Position numbers and translations under genes: made by a program
In this document: in pieces, positions 17,439 through 28,002 of the stretch
Layout: each line of letters begins with the position of its first letter
Position numbering within the stretch: position 1 is the first letter of the stretch
NCBI GenBank assembly: GCA_030684405.1
Contig: JAUXYA010000018.1
Location: forward strand, 35,199 to 99,198
From: Burkholderiales bacterium
GTDB taxonomy: Bacteria > Pseudomonadota > Gammaproteobacteria > Burkholderiales > SG8-41
Length of the DNA stretch: 64,000 nt
Direction of reading: 5' to 3'
The notes under the pieces: generated by a model
Database searches by the model: none
The model's input: only the letters and a program-made list of their open reading frames with translations
Told to the model about the DNA's origin: nothing

Positions 17439-19457
17439 ATGAAAAAGCATCGCCAGAGGGGCTCTGTTACACTGCGGAAAAGGCCATCCCGGGCCCAGGG
17501 GCAAGGCAAGACCGAGGATATGTCCGAACACGAGCACTCCTACACCATGGAGCAGACATCGCGGCTGCTCGGCATCTCGGCGCAGAAGCTCCGGCGCTGG
17601 GATGAACAGGGCATTCTCGGCGCCCTGCGTACGGAGGGAGGTCATCGCCGCTATCCCCGGGAAGTCATCGACCGTCTGGTCCAGGCCAATGGCGGCGCTT
17701 TTGCCGAGAAAACCTCCCGCGAACTGGCCAGCGTCAAGAAAACGCTAGCCGAAAAACGGCGGATCATCCAGCTTCTGATCGAAAGCGAGGGCCGTTACCG
17801 TGATCTTGTCGAAACCTCGCACGACCTGATCTGGCAGACCGATGCCGAAGGCCGGTTTACCTATCTGAATGCCGCCGCCCACGAGATCTTCGGTCTGGCA
17901 CCAAAGGATCTGATCGGGCGCTGTTTTTTCAACTTCGAGACCAACGGCGCGCATGTGCCGAACCGCCGTTTCCTGTCCACCCTGCGCCGCGGCGGTGAAG
18001 TGCAGAACCACGTCACCCACCTCACCACGGCGCGGGGCGAAGACCGCTGGATCGGCATCAATGCCCGCATTACCCGCGATGAAAGCGGACAAATGCTCGG
18101 TATTCGGGGCACTGCCCGCGACGTCACCGAGCAGCACCTCGCGATACGGCGCGCCGAGCATGTCGCACTTCACGACGCACTGACCGACCTTCCCAACCGC
18201 AGCGCGTTGCAGCGGCAGGTCGAGGTCGCACTGCAATCCGGGCAACCCGGCGCGATCGTGATGATCGACATGGACCATTTCAAGCGCGTCAATGCGTCCT
18301 TCGGACACGGCGCCGGCGACCAGCTTGTGCTGGGCCTTGCCGGCGTACTGCGCAGCGTCGCCCGCGACCGCCACGGCGAACTGTTCCGCATCGGCGAAGA
18401 CCAGTTTGCGCTGCACCTCCCCGATGCGCGCCGGGAGGAAGCCCAGGCTGCGGCGGCGATCGCGCTCGCTGCCGTTCAGAACTACCGGCTTGAATCCTCA
18501 CACAACCGCGTCATATCCAGCATCACCGCGTCAATCGGCGTGGCCCTGCACCCTCTGCACGGCGACAACTGGGCAGGCCTGCTCGCCGCGATGGATGCAG
18601 CGACCCATCAGGCCAAGGATCAGGGCCGAAACCGTGTCACTCTGTTCAATCCTGCATCCGACGCCTTGCGGGCCAGCCACCGCCGCACCCACTGGTCACG
18701 GCTCATCGCCGAAGCTCTGGATCAGGACGAGATTGCGCTGTATGTGCAACCGGCTGTGCAACTGCGAACCGGCGTTTCCGTGCACCAGGAAATTTTCCTG
18801 CGCATTCGCGACGAGGACGGCCAGTGGGCCGAGGCGCGGCAGTTCATCGGCACCGCGGAATCGATGGGTTACGCGCCTGCGCTTGATCAGCGTGTTCTGA
18901 CACGCGTATTGACGCACATCCATGAGCAGGGCAGCCGGCAGTTGCAGCGCTACTCGATCAACCTTTCGGCAGCGTCGATCTCCGACCGCGCCTGGGTCGG
19001 AGAGTTCGTCGAGATCATGCGGGAATCCGGCGTGTCAGGCGAACGCATGGTTTTCGAACTCAGCGAAAAGGCGGCGATGGAAAACATCGACGCTACGGCG
19101 TCCTTCATCGACCAGCTGCGGCCGCTGGGTTCTCGCTTCGCCCTCGATGACTTCGGCACCGGCTTCAGCTCGTTCTATTACCTGAAGCGCTTCGAAGTCG
19201 ATTACCTCAAGATCAACGCGAGCTTCACCCAAGACCTGCACGAGAACTCGGAAAGCCGCGTGTTCATGAAAGCCGTCAACGGACTGGCCCGCGACCTGAA
19301 GCGCCAGGTAGTCGCCAAGGGCGTCGAAAATGCTGAAACACTGAAATTGCTGAAAGAGGCCGGCACACTGTACGCGCAGGGGCGTTTTCTGCAACCAGTG
19401 TCGCGCCTCGGCGAAGACGTGGCCCGACGCCGCAGCCGCGGCGCGCAGCGCGCCTGA
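17439..19457 (+). CDS. MerR-HTH/PAS/GGDEF/EAL regulator, probable DSF receptor
   Basis: The 672-residue protein has a MerR-type winged helix (about 35-80, SYTMEQTSRLLGISAQKLRRW), a helical linker (95-118), PAS (116-235), a GGDEF domain (245-405) whose signature is GEDQF at 319-323 and therefore probably inactive as cyclase, and an EAL domain (425-660) with E451 in EIFLR, NLSA, ELSE, DDFGTG at 570-575 and K591, compatible with c-di-GMP hydrolysis. The 15-bp gap from rpfF suggests one operon. Burkholderia RpfR (PAS-GGDEF-EAL) binds a DSF signal through its PAS domain; here a DNA-binding domain is added. An alternative ATG at 17520 would remove a Lys/Arg-rich 27-residue leader. Confidence 0.88.
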   Translation: MKKHRQRGSVTLRKRPSRAQGQGKTEDMSEHEHSYTMEQTSRLLGISAQKLRRWDEQGILGALRTEGGHRRYPREVIDRLVQANGGAFAEKTSRELASVKKTLAEKRRIIQLLIESEGRYRDLVETSHDLIWQTDAEGRFTYLNAAAHEIFGLAPKDLIGRCFFNFETNGAHVPNRRFLSTLRRGGEVQNHVTHLTTARGEDRWIGINARITRDESGQMLGIRGTARDVTEQHLAIRRAEHVALHDALTDLPNRSALQRQVEVALQSGQPGAIVMIDMDHFKRVNASFGHGAGDQLVLGLAGVLRSVARDRHGELFRIGEDQFALHLPDARREEAQAAAAIALAAVQNYRLESSHNRVISSITASIGVALHPLHGDNWAGLLAAMDAATHQAKDQGRNRVTLFNPASDALRASHRRTHWSRLIAEALDQDEIALYVQPAVQLRTGVSVHQEIFLRIRDEDGQWAEARQFIGTAESMGYAPALDQRVLTRVLTHIHEQGSRQLQRYSINLSAASISDRAWVGEFVEIMRESGVSGERMVFELSEKAAMENIDATASFIDQLRPLGSRFALDDFGTGFSSFYYLKRFEVDYLKINASFTQDLHENSESRVFMKAVNGLARDLKRQVVAKGVENAETLKLLKEAGTLYAQGRFLQPVSRLGEDVARRRSRGAQRA

Positions 19458-19473
19458 CACGGCGGCAGGCGTC

Positions 19474-20040
19474 CTACCACTCCCCCTTGCGTATCTTCTC
19501 GGCCCACAGCAGGCCGGTAACCGCCTTCGCCTCGGTGATGGACCCGTCGCGCACCCATTCCAGCGCTCGCGCCAGCGGCACGGTCATCACCTCCAGAAAT
19601 TCATCCTCATCGAGTGCGGCACCGACATGGTTCAATCCCCGGGCGAGATAGAGTTCAATGCGCTCGTCCGAATAGGAGATGCAGGGGTGCAGCGTCGCAA
19701 GATGGCGCCAGTCCGTCGCGGCGTAGCCGCATTCCTCGCGCAACTCGCGCTTCGCGGTCGCCAACGGATCCTCGCCGGGATCGATCTTGCCGGCAGGCAG
19801 CTCGATGAAATGCCGCGCCAGCGGGTAGCGGAACTGGCGCTCGAGCACGATGGTATCCGGGTCCGGCATGGCGATGATCATCGCCGCACCGGGATGGCGA
19901 ATATATTCCCGTGTGGCCCGGGCACCGTTCGGCAACTGCACGGCATCGCGGCGCACGTGCAACAGCACGCCGTCGAACACCGGCTCGGAGTCGAGAGTGG
20001 TTTCGCTGAAATCTCCCCCTCCCTTTCCCTCTTCCGCCAC
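19474..20040 (-). CDS. nudF: ADP-ribose pyrophosphatase, Nudix family
   Basis: The 188-residue hydrolase contains a complete Nudix box (GKIDPGEDPL...RELREECGY) and the family N-terminal pattern SETTLDSEPVF...GVLLHVRRD. It should split ADP-ribose to AMP and ribose-5-phosphate. No ATG is well placed; a GTG at 20040 lies six bases after an AAGGAG site and is preferred. A TTG at 20046 touches that site, and longer in-frame starts overlap the DUF2818 gene. It ends the nuo gene cluster and is convergent with the PAS-GGDEF-EAL gene. Confidence 0.88.
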   Translation of the reverse strand: MAEEGKGGGDFSETTLDSEPVFDGVLLHVRRDAVQLPNGARATREYIRHPGAAMIIAMPDPDTIVLERQFRYPLARHFIELPAGKIDPGEDPLATAKRELREECGYAATDWRHLATLHPCISYSDERIELYLARGLNHVGAALDEDEFLEVMTVPLARALEWVRDGSITEAKAVTGLLWAEKIRKGEW

Positions 20041-20056
20041 CGGCAACTCCTTCAGC

Positions 20057-20368
20057 TCACAGGCCCGGCTTGCGCCAGAGGTAGCGGTAAACGTAACCGG
20101 GATAGGCGAACACCAGAAACAGGCAACCGGTAACCGCATAGAACTCCCAGCGCTGGGGATGCACCTGTCCCGCTCTGCTCTCCATCAGCCAGGCTGCGAG
20201 GCCGGCAATAAAATACAGCACGACGAGTTCAAGCAGACGCCAGCCCGGGGACTTGCCCCCGGCAGGCGCCGGCACGGCGAAGAGGATTCGCTCGGTCAGG
20301 AATGGCAGGTTGGCGAAAACTACGGCCAGCAGCAACAGCGCTGCAGTGCTCCAGTCCATGGTCATCAT
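20057..20368 (-). CDS. DUF2818 family membrane protein
   Basis: This 103-residue protein has three hydrophobic segments (about 7-24, 40-60 and 80-97). It fits the DUF2818 family that lies directly after nuoN in many betaproteobacteria. The ATG at 20368 directly follows the nuoN stop; later ATGs at 20365 and 20359 are equally possible, and no clear Shine-Dalgarno sequence separates them. Position suggests a role linked to complex I, but none is proven. Confidence 0.78.
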   Translation of the reverse strand: MMTMDWSTAALLLLAVVFANLPFLTERILFAVPAPAGGKSPGWRLLELVVLYFIAGLAAWLMESRAGQVHPQRWEFYAVTGCLFLVFAYPGYVYRYLWRKPGL

Positions 20369-21817
20369 CTAAATCGAAGCGCGGACCGCTTCGATGCACA
20401 GCACCATCAGCGGCTGCGGCGCAATGCCGAGCACGAGTACCGCGAGTCCATTCACAGAAAGCAGCGCACGCATGTCAGCGCCGGCGCTGAGCGGAGCGGT
20501 ATCCCGGGGAGCATCGAAGTACATCAGCTTGACGACGCGCAGGTAGTAGAACGCGCCGATCAGCGAGAACATCACGGCAATGACAGCCACCCACCACAGG
20601 CCGACCTGCACGACGGCCTGCAGGACTGAGAGCTTGGCGTAGAAACCGACAGTCGGCGGAATGCCCGCCATAGAGAACATCAGCAGCAGCATCAGGAAGG
20701 CGTACCAGGGGCTGCGCTGGTTGAGTCCGCGGTAATCATCCAGATCCTCCGCCTCGAAGCCGCCGCGGCTGAGCAGCAGGATCACGCCGAAAGCGCCCAG
20801 CGTCATCAGAACATAGACCACCACGTAGAACATGCTCGCGCCGTAACCATCGAGGGAGCCGGACAGCACGCCGAGCAGCAGGAAGCCCATGTGCGAAATC
20901 GTCGAATACGCCAGCATGCGCTTCAGATTGGTCTGCATGATGGCCGTCAGGTTACCGATTGCCAGTGACAGCACGGCCATGATCAGCAGCATCTGCCGCC
21001 ATTCCTCGAACAGCGCGTCTGCACCCAGGGCCTGCGCCAGCAGCCGCATGACAATCGCGAAAGCGGCGAACTTCGGCGCCGAAGCGATGAACAGGGTCAC
21101 CACCGTCGGTGCGCCCTGGTAAACATCGGGCACCCACATGTGGAAAGGCACCGCGCCGAGCTTGAAGCCGAGGCCGGCGACAATGAACACCAGCGCGAAC
21201 ACCAGCACCGCCTGCGACCGCACGTCCTCCGCAGACAACTGCGCGAGTTGCGTGATTTCCAGCGTACCGGTGGCGCCGTAGAGCATCGACATGCCGTAAA
21301 GCAGCATGCCCGAGGCCAGCGCGCCGAGCACGAAATATTTCATCGCTGCCTCGGTCGCCTTCACCGAATCCCGTTGCAGCGCGACCATCGCATAAAGCGA
21401 AAGCGACAGCAGTTCAAGTCCCAGGTAAAGCGTCAGCAGATGATTGGCCGATATCATGACCATCATTCCCAGAGTCGCGAACAGCACCAGGGCAAAAAAC
21501 TCGCCGCGAAACATGCCGCGCGCAACCGTATATGCACGGGCGTAGACCAGAGTGGTGATTACCGCGACACAGGTCAAAAGCTTCAGCGCATCAGCCATCA
21601 GGTCGTCGACGAACATGCCGCTGAAGGTGTAGATCGGTTCGGCGTTGCCGGTGAAAAAGGTCAGCAGCGCGCAGCTGGCCAGAGTCGCCTGGGTCAGGCT
21701 GTAGGTAACGATGCGGTTGTCGTCGCTGATGAAAAGGTCGGCAATCAGGATGATGCAAGCCATCACGAGCAGGAACAACTCGGGATAAGCGGGCCACAGC
21801 GGAGTGATGTATTCCAT
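20369..21817 (-). CDS. nuoN: NADH-quinone oxidoreductase subunit N
   Basis: The 482-residue antiporter-like membrane subunit of complex I helps pump protons. It has many hydrophobic helices and the conserved charged positions of the family, including the Lys in [16 protein letters not shown] and in [14 protein letters not shown]. The start is the ATG at 21817 ([15 protein letters not shown]). It is the last nuo gene and directly abuts DUF2818. Confidence 0.95.
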   Translation of the reverse strand: MEYITPLWPAYPELFLLVMACIILIADLFISDDNRIVTYSLTQATLASCALLTFFTGNAEPIYTFSGMFVDDLMADALKLLTCVAVITTLVYARAYTVARGMFRGEFFALVLFATLGMMVMISANHLLTLYLGLELLSLSLYAMVALQRDSVKATEAAMKYFVLGALASGMLLYGMSMLYGATGTLEITQLAQLSAEDVRSQAVLVFALVFIVAGLGFKLGAVPFHMWVPDVYQGAPTVVTLFIASAPKFAAFAIVMRLLAQALGADALFEEWRQMLLIMAVLSLAIGNLTAIMQTNLKRMLAYSTISHMGFLLLGVLSGSLDGYGASMFYVVVYVLMTLGAFGVILLLSRGGFEAEDLDDYRGLNQRSPWYAFLMLLLMFSMAGIPPTVGFYAKLSVLQAVVQVGLWWVAVIAVMFSLIGAFYYLRVVKLMYFDAPRDTAPLSAGADMRALLSVNGLAVLVLGIAPQPLMVLCIEAVRASI

Positions 21818-21837
21818 CGTTTTTACCTGTACTCGGC

Positions 21838-23328
21838 CTATTGCACCGGCAGTTTGCTGTATGAGACGTGAGTCAGCAGTTCGCTGACGGAGACATGCAG
21901 CACCTCGGCGAAGGGCTGCGGCCAGACCCCCATCACCAGCACCAGCACGGCAAGCACGCCGAGGATCAGGAATTCGCGGGCATTGATGTCTTTCAGTTCC
22001 GCGACATTGCTGTTGGCGACAGGACCGAACACCACCCGCTTGTACATCCACAGCGTGTAGGCAGCGCCGAAGATCAGCGTGATCGCCGCAGCAAAGGCGA
22101 ACCAGAAGTTGACCTTGACTGCACCCATGATCACCAGGAATTCGCCGACAAAGCCGCTGGTGCCCGGAAGGCCTGCGTTGGCCATCGCGAACAGCATGAA
22201 CAGCGCGGCGAACACCGGCATGCGGTTGGCAACGCCGCCGTAGTCGGCAATCTGCCGTGAGTGCATGCGGTCATAAAGCACGCCGACACAAAGGAACAGT
22301 GCGCCGGAGACGAAGCCGTGGGAAATCATCTGGATGATTGCCCCCTCGACGCCCTGGGCGTTGAACAGGAAGATGCCCAGCGTGACGAAACCCATGTGCG
22401 AAATCGACGAGTAGGCAATCAGCTTCTTCATGTCGGTCTGTACCAGTGCGACGAGCCCGATGTAGACCACCGCGATCAGCGACAGCCCGATCACCACCGG
22501 AGCAAGGAGGATGCTGGCATCGGGCACGATCGGCAGGCTCAAACGCAGAAAACCATACCCGCCAAGCTTCAGCATGATCGCAGCCAGCACCACTGAGCCA
22601 CCGGTGGGCGCCTCGACGTGGGCGTCGGGCAGCCAGGTATGCACCGGCCACATCGGCACCTTCACGGCAAATGCCATAAAAAATGCAATAAAAACAAGTA
22701 CTTGTATAATAATCGGCAGCGGCGTCGCATAGAGATCGAGGAACGCGAAGCTGCCGCCGGCAGCGTTGTAAAGAACAATCAGCGCAACCAGGGAGAGCAG
22801 CGAGCCGAGCAGTGTGTAGAGAAAGAACTTCATCGCCGCATAGACGCGATTGGGTCCGCCCCAGACGCCGATGATAATGAACATCGGAATCAGCGTCGCC
22901 TCGAAAAACACGTAGAACAGCATCGCGTCGAGGGCGGAAAATACGCCGTTCATCAGCCCCGACAGCACCAGGAACGCTGCCATGTATTGTGCGACGCGGG
23001 TCTGGATCGCCTCCCATGCCGCCAGGACAACAAGGATGGTGGTGAAGCTGTTGAGCAGGATCAGCAGCAGCGAAATGCCGTCGATCCCGAGGTGGTAGTT
23101 GATGTTGAAGGTCTCGATCCAGGGCTTCAGTTCGCCGAACTGGAAGCTGGCCTGCAGGAGATCGAAACCGGTGTACAGCGGAATCGTGACCGCAAAGCCG
23201 AGAACCGCGCCGATCAGCGCGATCACGCGCGCCGCCTGTGCGTTGCGGTCACCTCCGGTGAACAGCACTGCGAAGCCGGCGATGATCGGCACCCAGATGG
23301 CGAGGCTCAGTAACGGTAATCCCTGCAT
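21838..23328 (-). CDS. nuoM: NADH-quinone oxidoreductase subunit M
   Basis: This 496-residue proton-pumping subunit shows [18 protein letters not shown] and [15 protein letters not shown], with the membrane lysines and histidines of the Mrp-like family. Two consecutive ATG codons (23331, 23328) are possible; the second has better spacing from GAAGAG. It lies between nuoL and nuoN with 20-22 bp gaps. Confidence 0.95.
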   Translation of the reverse strand: MQGLPLLSLAIWVPIIAGFAVLFTGGDRNAQAARVIALIGAVLGFAVTIPLYTGFDLLQASFQFGELKPWIETFNINYHLGIDGISLLLILLNSFTTILVVLAAWEAIQTRVAQYMAAFLVLSGLMNGVFSALDAMLFYVFFEATLIPMFIIIGVWGGPNRVYAAMKFFLYTLLGSLLSLVALIVLYNAAGGSFAFLDLYATPLPIIIQVLVFIAFFMAFAVKVPMWPVHTWLPDAHVEAPTGGSVVLAAIMLKLGGYGFLRLSLPIVPDASILLAPVVIGLSLIAVVYIGLVALVQTDMKKLIAYSSISHMGFVTLGIFLFNAQGVEGAIIQMISHGFVSGALFLCVGVLYDRMHSRQIADYGGVANRMPVFAALFMLFAMANAGLPGTSGFVGEFLVIMGAVKVNFWFAFAAAITLIFGAAYTLWMYKRVVFGPVANSNVAELKDINAREFLILGVLAVLVLVMGVWPQPFAEVLHVSVSELLTHVSYSKLPVQ

Positions 23329-23350
23329 CATCAACTCTTCATTCCCGGTT

Positions 23351-25396
23351 TCAGCGGCTGTAAGCCAGTGTGAGCAGCAGCAGCAAGCCAATGATCATCG
23401 CGAAGGCATAGTGGTAGATGTAACCCGACTGCACATGCCGCACTACGGCAGCAACCCAACCAACCAGGCGCGCCGAGCCGTTGACCATCACGTTGTCGAT
23501 CAGCGCCACGTCGCCGCCCTTCCACAGGCCCGTGCCGAGCGCACGCGCGCCGCCGGCGAAGAACCAGTCGTTGAAGCGGTCAAGCCCGTATTTTTCCATC
23601 AGTATCGTCACCACCACGCCCCACTTCCGGCGCAGTTTGGCCGGCAGTTCCGGCCGCAGGATATAGAGGAACCAGGCGGTGCCGGCACCGGCCACTGCCA
23701 GCCAGAACGGCAATGTGCCCAGCGCATGGCCCATCATGGCGAAAACACCATTGAAGTTCTGCGCCATCACTGCCATCGCGGTATGCGCCGGATTAACGGT
23801 GATTGCGCTGCCGAAATAGTCGCCGTAGACGAAGCTGCCGATGAACCAGCCGGCGCAGACCGAGGGAATCGCCAGCAGCACCAGCGGCATCCACACCACC
23901 GCGGGCGATTCGTGCGGCTTGTGCGCCTCGCCATGGTGATCGTCGTGCTCGTCGTGGCCGTGGTCGTCGTGGTGGCCCGCCGCCGCCGCCTCTGCATCCG
24001 CCGCTTTCACGTCCGGATGCTGCGGATCGGCAAAACGCTCCTTGCCGTGGAAGGCGTAGAACACCAGGCGGAAGGAATAGAAAGCGCCGACGAACACCCC
24101 GGCCACAGCCAGCACATAGGCGAATCCGGCACCCGGCACCGTCGCATAACGCAGCGCTTCAACGATGGTTTCCTTGGAAAAGAACCCGGCAAAGGGCGGC
24201 AAGCCGGCGTTGGCGATGGCGCCGATCAGCACAGTCAGATAGGTGATCGGCATGTATTTCGCCAGCCCACCCATCTTGCGCATGTCCTGTTGGTGGTGCA
24301 TCGCGATGATCACCGAGCCGGCGCCGAGGAACAGCACCGCCTTGAAGAAGGCATGAGTGAAAAGGTGGAAAATCGCTGCCGAATAGGCCGAGGCGCCCAG
24401 TGCCATGGTCATGTAACCCAGCTGCGACAGTGTTGAGTAAGCCACCACGCGCTTGATGTCGTACTGCACGGTGGCGATCAGCGCCATGAAGAAGGCGGTG
24501 ATCGCCCCGATGATCAGCACGAAGGACAGTGCGGTTTCCGACAGCTCGAACAGCGGCGACATCCGCGCGACCATAAAGATGCCGGCGGTCACCATGGTCG
24601 CCGCATGGATCAGCGCAGAGATCGGCGTCGGGCCCTCCATCGAGTCGGGCAGCCAGACATGAAGCGGAAACTGCGCCGACTTGCCCATCGCGCCGATGAA
24701 CAGCAGGATGCAGATCACCGTGATCAGCGACCACTCCACACCCGGGAAAAGTTCGATGCTGTTGCCGGCGAGCCGCCCGGCATTGGCAAACACCGCGGCA
24801 TAGTCCAGCGTCCCGAAATACATCAGTATCAGCGCGATGCCGAGCAGGAAACCGAAATCGCCGACACGGTTGACCAGGAAAGCCTTCAGGTTGGCGTAAA
24901 TCGCAGTGGGCCGGTTGTACCAGAAGCCGATCAGCAGGTACGACACCAGGCCCACTGCCTCCCAGCCGAAAAAGAGCTGCAGGAAATTGTTGCTCATCAC
25001 CAGCATCAGCATCGAGAAGGTGAAAAGCGAGATGTAGGAGAAGAAGCGCTGGTAGCCGGGGTCACCGGCCATGTAGCCGATGGTGTAGATGTGCACCATC
25101 AGCGACACGAAGGACACCACCATCATCATCGTCGCCGACAGCGGATCAATCAGGAAGCCGATTTCGAACCTGATATTGCCCGAGACGAGCCATGTATAGA
25201 CCGGCCCGTTGAACAAATTGCCGGCCATCACATCGCGGTAGACCAGGAAGGACGCAACCAGGCACACCACCATGCCGAGGATAGTGACGACATGTGCGGC
25301 GCGGCGGCCAATGGCCCAGCCGAACAGCCCGGCAATGACCGCGCCGGCGAGCGGTGCCAGGGGTACCAGCAGGTAGAGTTTCTGCATTTCGGTCAT
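23351..25396 (-). CDS. nuoL: NADH-quinone oxidoreductase subunit L
   Basis: The 681-residue subunit is the largest antiporter-like protein of complex I, with the long lateral helix at the C-terminus. FPLHVWLPDSMEGPTPISALIHAATMV and IKRVVAYSTLSQLGYM-type motifs are intact (quoted in part). A His/Asp-rich cytoplasmic loop lies at about residues 470-490 (DNA near 23,915-23,980); similar loops are known in betaproteobacterial NuoL. The gene starts 7 bp after nuoK. Confidence 0.95.
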   Translation of the reverse strand: MTEMQKLYLLVPLAPLAGAVIAGLFGWAIGRRAAHVVTILGMVVCLVASFLVYRDVMAGNLFNGPVYTWLVSGNIRFEIGFLIDPLSATMMMVVSFVSLMVHIYTIGYMAGDPGYQRFFSYISLFTFSMLMLVMSNNFLQLFFGWEAVGLVSYLLIGFWYNRPTAIYANLKAFLVNRVGDFGFLLGIALILMYFGTLDYAAVFANAGRLAGNSIELFPGVEWSLITVICILLFIGAMGKSAQFPLHVWLPDSMEGPTPISALIHAATMVTAGIFMVARMSPLFELSETALSFVLIIGAITAFFMALIATVQYDIKRVVAYSTLSQLGYMTMALGASAYSAAIFHLFTHAFFKAVLFLGAGSVIIAMHHQQDMRKMGGLAKYMPITYLTVLIGAIANAGLPPFAGFFSKETIVEALRYATVPGAGFAYVLAVAGVFVGAFYSFRLVFYAFHGKERFADPQHPDVKAADAEAAAAGHHDDHGHDEHDDHHGEAHKPHESPAVVWMPLVLLAIPSVCAGWFIGSFVYGDYFGSAITVNPAHTAMAVMAQNFNGVFAMMGHALGTLPFWLAVAGAGTAWFLYILRPELPAKLRRKWGVVVTILMEKYGLDRFNDWFFAGGARALGTGLWKGGDVALIDNVMVNGSARLVGWVAAVVRHVQSGYIYHYAFAMIIGLLLLLTLAYSR

Positions 25397-25403
25397 CGCC
25401 GCA

Positions 25404-25712
25404 TCAGCCCTTCATCTGGTTGATGTCTTCGACATGGATGGTGCGCAGGTTGCGGAACAGCACCACCAGGATCGCCAGGCCGATCGCTGATTCGGCGGCA
25501 GCCACGGTCAGGATGAAAAACACAAACACCTGGCCCGCGATATCACCGAGGAAATGCGAGAACGCGATGAAATTCAAATTAACCGCCAGCAGCATCAGCT
25601 CAATCGCCATCAGCAGCACGATGATGTTCTTGCGATTCAGGAAGATCCCGATCACCGAGATCGAGAACAGGATCGCGCCGAGGATGAGGTAATGCGACAG
25701 GGAGATGCTCAT
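25404..25712 (-). CDS. nuoK: NADH-quinone oxidoreductase subunit K
   Basis: The 102-residue protein has three membrane helices with the two conserved glutamates of the proton path (in [10 protein letters not shown] and [11 protein letters not shown]). Its start overlaps the nuoJ stop by 4 bp (ATGA), indicating translational coupling. Confidence 0.96.
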   Translation of the reverse strand: MSISLSHYLILGAILFSISVIGIFLNRKNIIVLLMAIELMLLAVNLNFIAFSHFLGDIAGQVFVFFILTVAAAESAIGLAILVVLFRNLRTIHVEDINQMKG

Positions 25713-26323
25713 GCCCCGTCCTCCTTCTTCTCGGCCGGCATCGAAACGATGCGCACGCGGTCCTCACGGCGTACGGCCACCTGCTGCGCCGGGTCGATGT
25801 GTTTGGCGTGCTTGCGGCGACGCAGCGTCAGCGCGATCGCGGCAACTATGGCGACCAGCAGTATCACCGCCGCCAGCTCAAAGGGATAAACGTAGTCGGT
25901 ATAAAGCAGTCTGCCCAACTCTTTAGTGTTGCTGTAACCCGAGGGGGCGGATTCGGGACGGGGTGCCTCGGCCAGTCCGAAATACGGCCCGGCCAGCACC
26001 AGCGCCATCTCGATGACCAGCAGCAGGGCAACCACCGCCCCCACCGGCAGATAGCTCCAGAAACCCTCGCGCAGCCGCGTCAGGTTGATGTCGAGCATCA
26101 TCACCACGAACAGGAACAACACCATCACCGCCCCGACATAGACCAGGATCAGCACAATGCCGAGGAATTCCGCCTCGAGCTGGATCCAGATGCCGGCGGA
26201 AGTGCAGAAAGCGAGCACCAGGAACAGCGCGGCGTGCACCGGGTTCCTTGCGGTAATCACGCGCAGCGCGGCAAATATCAGCACCGCCGCGAAGAACCAG
26301 AAGATGAATTCTTGGAAAGTCAT
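25709..26323 (-). CDS. nuoJ: NADH-quinone oxidoreductase subunit J
   Basis: The 204-residue membrane subunit has five hydrophobic helices, including the [18 protein letters not shown] helix involved in coupling. The C-terminal tail is Lys/Arg-rich and cytoplasmic. Its ATG at 26323 follows a heptamer repeat array in the 103-bp gap after nuoI, an unusual break in an otherwise compact operon. Confidence 0.95.
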   Translation of the reverse strand: MTFQEFIFWFFAAVLIFAALRVITARNPVHAALFLVLAFCTSAGIWIQLEAEFLGIVLILVYVGAVMVLFLFVVMMLDINLTRLREGFWSYLPVGAVVALLLVIEMALVLAGPYFGLAEAPRPESAPSGYSNTKELGRLLYTDYVYPFELAAVILLVAIVAAIALTLRRRKHAKHIDPAQQVAVRREDRVRIVSMPAEKKEDGA

Positions 26324-26327
26324 TGTT

Positions 26328-26425
26328 GTGCGTGAGGAGTGAGGTGTGAGGCGTCAACCTGCGATACGCGCAAGGTTTCCGCTTTCGGCTTTTTACTCTT
26401 CACTCCTGTCTCTTTACTGTTCACG
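26328..26425. repeat. Inverted arrays of degenerate heptamers between nuoI and nuoJ
   Basis: On the minus strand, three CTCACNN units lie directly upstream of the nuoJ ATG, the last ending six bases before it. Near the nuoI stop (26,391-26,425) a second array reads, on the plus strand, TTTACTC, TTCACTC, CTGTCTC, TTTACTG, TTCACGT. The two arrays are in opposite orientation, so the transcript could fold. Related arrays precede the genes at 41,735, 62,345 and 62,826. Confidence 0.7.
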
Positions 26426-26426
26426 T

Positions 26427-26915
26427 TTACCGGTATTTTGCGTCTGTAGCACGGTCCTTGGCGATCTGCTCTTCACAGGCGTCACCAATCGCCAGCAGCA
26501 TCGGCTTGGTGTAGATCAGGTCGCCGCGCTTCTCGCCGTGGTACTCAAAAATCCGTGTTTCGACAATCGAATCCACCGGGCAGGACTCTTCGCAGAAGCC
26601 GCAGAAGATGCACTTGGTGAGATCTATGTCGTAACGCGTGGTACGGCGCGTACCGTCCTCGCGCTGCTCGGATTCGATGGTGATCGCCAGCGCCGGGCAT
26701 ACCGCTTCGCAGAGCTTGCAGGCGATGCAACGCTCTTCGCCGTTCGGGTAACGACGCAGCGCGTGCAGCCCGCGGAAGCGCGGGCTCTGCGGAGTTTTTT
26801 CCTCCGGGAACTGCACGGTAATCTTGCGCGCGAAGAAATAGCGCCCGGTGAGCGCCATGCCCTTAAGCAGCTCAAAGAGCAGGAAAGTGCTGAAAAATTT
26901 GCGGATGGCCGTCAT
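26427..26915 (-). CDS. nuoI: NADH-quinone oxidoreductase subunit I
   Basis: The 162-residue ferredoxin-like subunit carries clusters N6a and N6b. Both motifs are intact: [12 protein letters not shown] and [12 protein letters not shown]. The ATG at 26915 (MTAIRKFF) gives the usual length of betaproteobacterial NuoI; an in-frame ATG two codons earlier is also possible. The gene lies 13 bp after nuoH. Confidence 0.95.
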   Translation of the reverse strand: MTAIRKFFSTFLLFELLKGMALTGRYFFARKITVQFPEEKTPQSPRFRGLHALRRYPNGEERCIACKLCEAVCPALAITIESEQREDGTRRTTRYDIDLTKCIFCGFCEESCPVDSIVETRIFEYHGEKRGDLIYTKPMLLAIGDACEEQIAKDRATDAKYR

Positions 26916-26928
26916 CCTCATCACCGTC

Positions 26929-28002
26929 TCATTTCCACCATATCCACAGGGGGGTCTGCATCCAGGCGCCGAGCACGACAATCCACACCAGTGTCACCGG
27001 GATGAAGATCTTCCAGCCCAGGCGCATGATCTGGTCATAGCGGTAACGCGGGAAGGTGGCGCGGAACCAGATAAAGGTGGACACCACGAGGAAGGCCTTC
27101 AGGATCAGCCAGCCAAAACTGGACGCGCCAAGCACACCCCAGGACGCAGGGAACGGCGACAACCAGCCGCCAAGGAACAGGATCGCGGTCAGCATCGAGA
27201 TCAGAATCATGTTCGCGTATTCGGCAAGGAAGAACACCGCGAAGGTCATGCCGGAATACTCGACATGGAATCCGGCGACAATCTCCGACTCGCCCTCGGC
27301 GACATCGAAAGGCGCGCGGTTGATTTCGGCCACTCCGGAAATCAGGTAAGTCAGGAACAGCGGGAACAGCGGCAGCCAGAACCAGCTGAGGAAACCCGCC
27401 CCGCCCTGCTGCGCCATGACAATTTCCCCGAGATTCAGGCTCTGCGCCGCCATCAACACGCCGACCAGCGCAAAACCCATCGCAATCTCGTAGGAGACGA
27501 TCTGCGCGGCGGAACGCATTGCGCCAAGGAAGGCGTACTTCGAATTCGAGGCCCAGCCGGCAATGATCACGCCGTAGACGCCAAGCGAAGTCATCGCCAG
27601 CAGATAGAGCAGGCCTGCATCAATGTTTGACAGCACCAGTTCCGGCGAGAACGGCACCACCGCCCAGGCCGCCAGTGCCGGCATTATTGCCATGATCGGC
27701 GCCAGCACGAACAGGAACTTGTTGGCGCCGGTCGGCACGATGATTTCCTTGAGCAGCAGCTTCAGGCCGTCGGCGACCGGTTGCGCCAGGCCGCCGAGCC
27801 AGCGGATGCCGAAGAAGGTCGTGCGGTTCGGGCCAATGCGAATCTGCATGAAACCGATCAACTTGCGCTCCCACAGCGTCAGATAGGCCACGCACAGCAT
27901 CAACGGCACCACGATCATCAGGATTTTCGCGAGCGTCCACAGCACCGGCCACAGCGGGCCCAGCAGCGATTGCGGATAGGCGAGCAGTGAATCGATCATC
28001 AC
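26929..28002 (-). CDS. nuoH: NADH-quinone oxidoreductase subunit H
   Basis: The 357-residue membrane subunit forms the quinone-binding channel with NuoB and NuoD. The conserved loop [20 protein letters not shown] and [11 protein letters not shown] are present. The start overlaps the nuoG stop by 4 bp. Confidence 0.96.
   Translation of the reverse strand: MMIDSLLAYPQSLLGPLWPVLWTLAKILMIVVPLMLCVAYLTLWERKLIGFMQIRIGPNRTTFFGIRWLGGLAQPVADGLKLLLKEIIVPTGANKFLFVLAPIMAIMPALAAWAVVPFSPELVLSNIDAGLLYLLAMTSLGVYGVIIAGWASNSKYAFLGAMRSAAQIVSYEIAMGFALVGVLMAAQSLNLGEIVMAQQGGAGFLSWFWLPLFPLFLTYLISGVAEINRAPFDVAEGESEIVAGFHVEYSGMTFAVFFLAEYANMILISMLTAILFLGGWLSPFPASWGVLGASSFGWLILKAFLVVSTFIWFRATFPRYRYDQIMRLGWKIFIPVTLVWIVVLGAWMQTPLWIWWK

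Noticed and set aside
23913..23985. His/Asp-rich loop in NuoL as a novel metal-binding insert
   Set aside because: Similar His-rich loops are common in betaproteobacterial NuoL, so it is not unusual.
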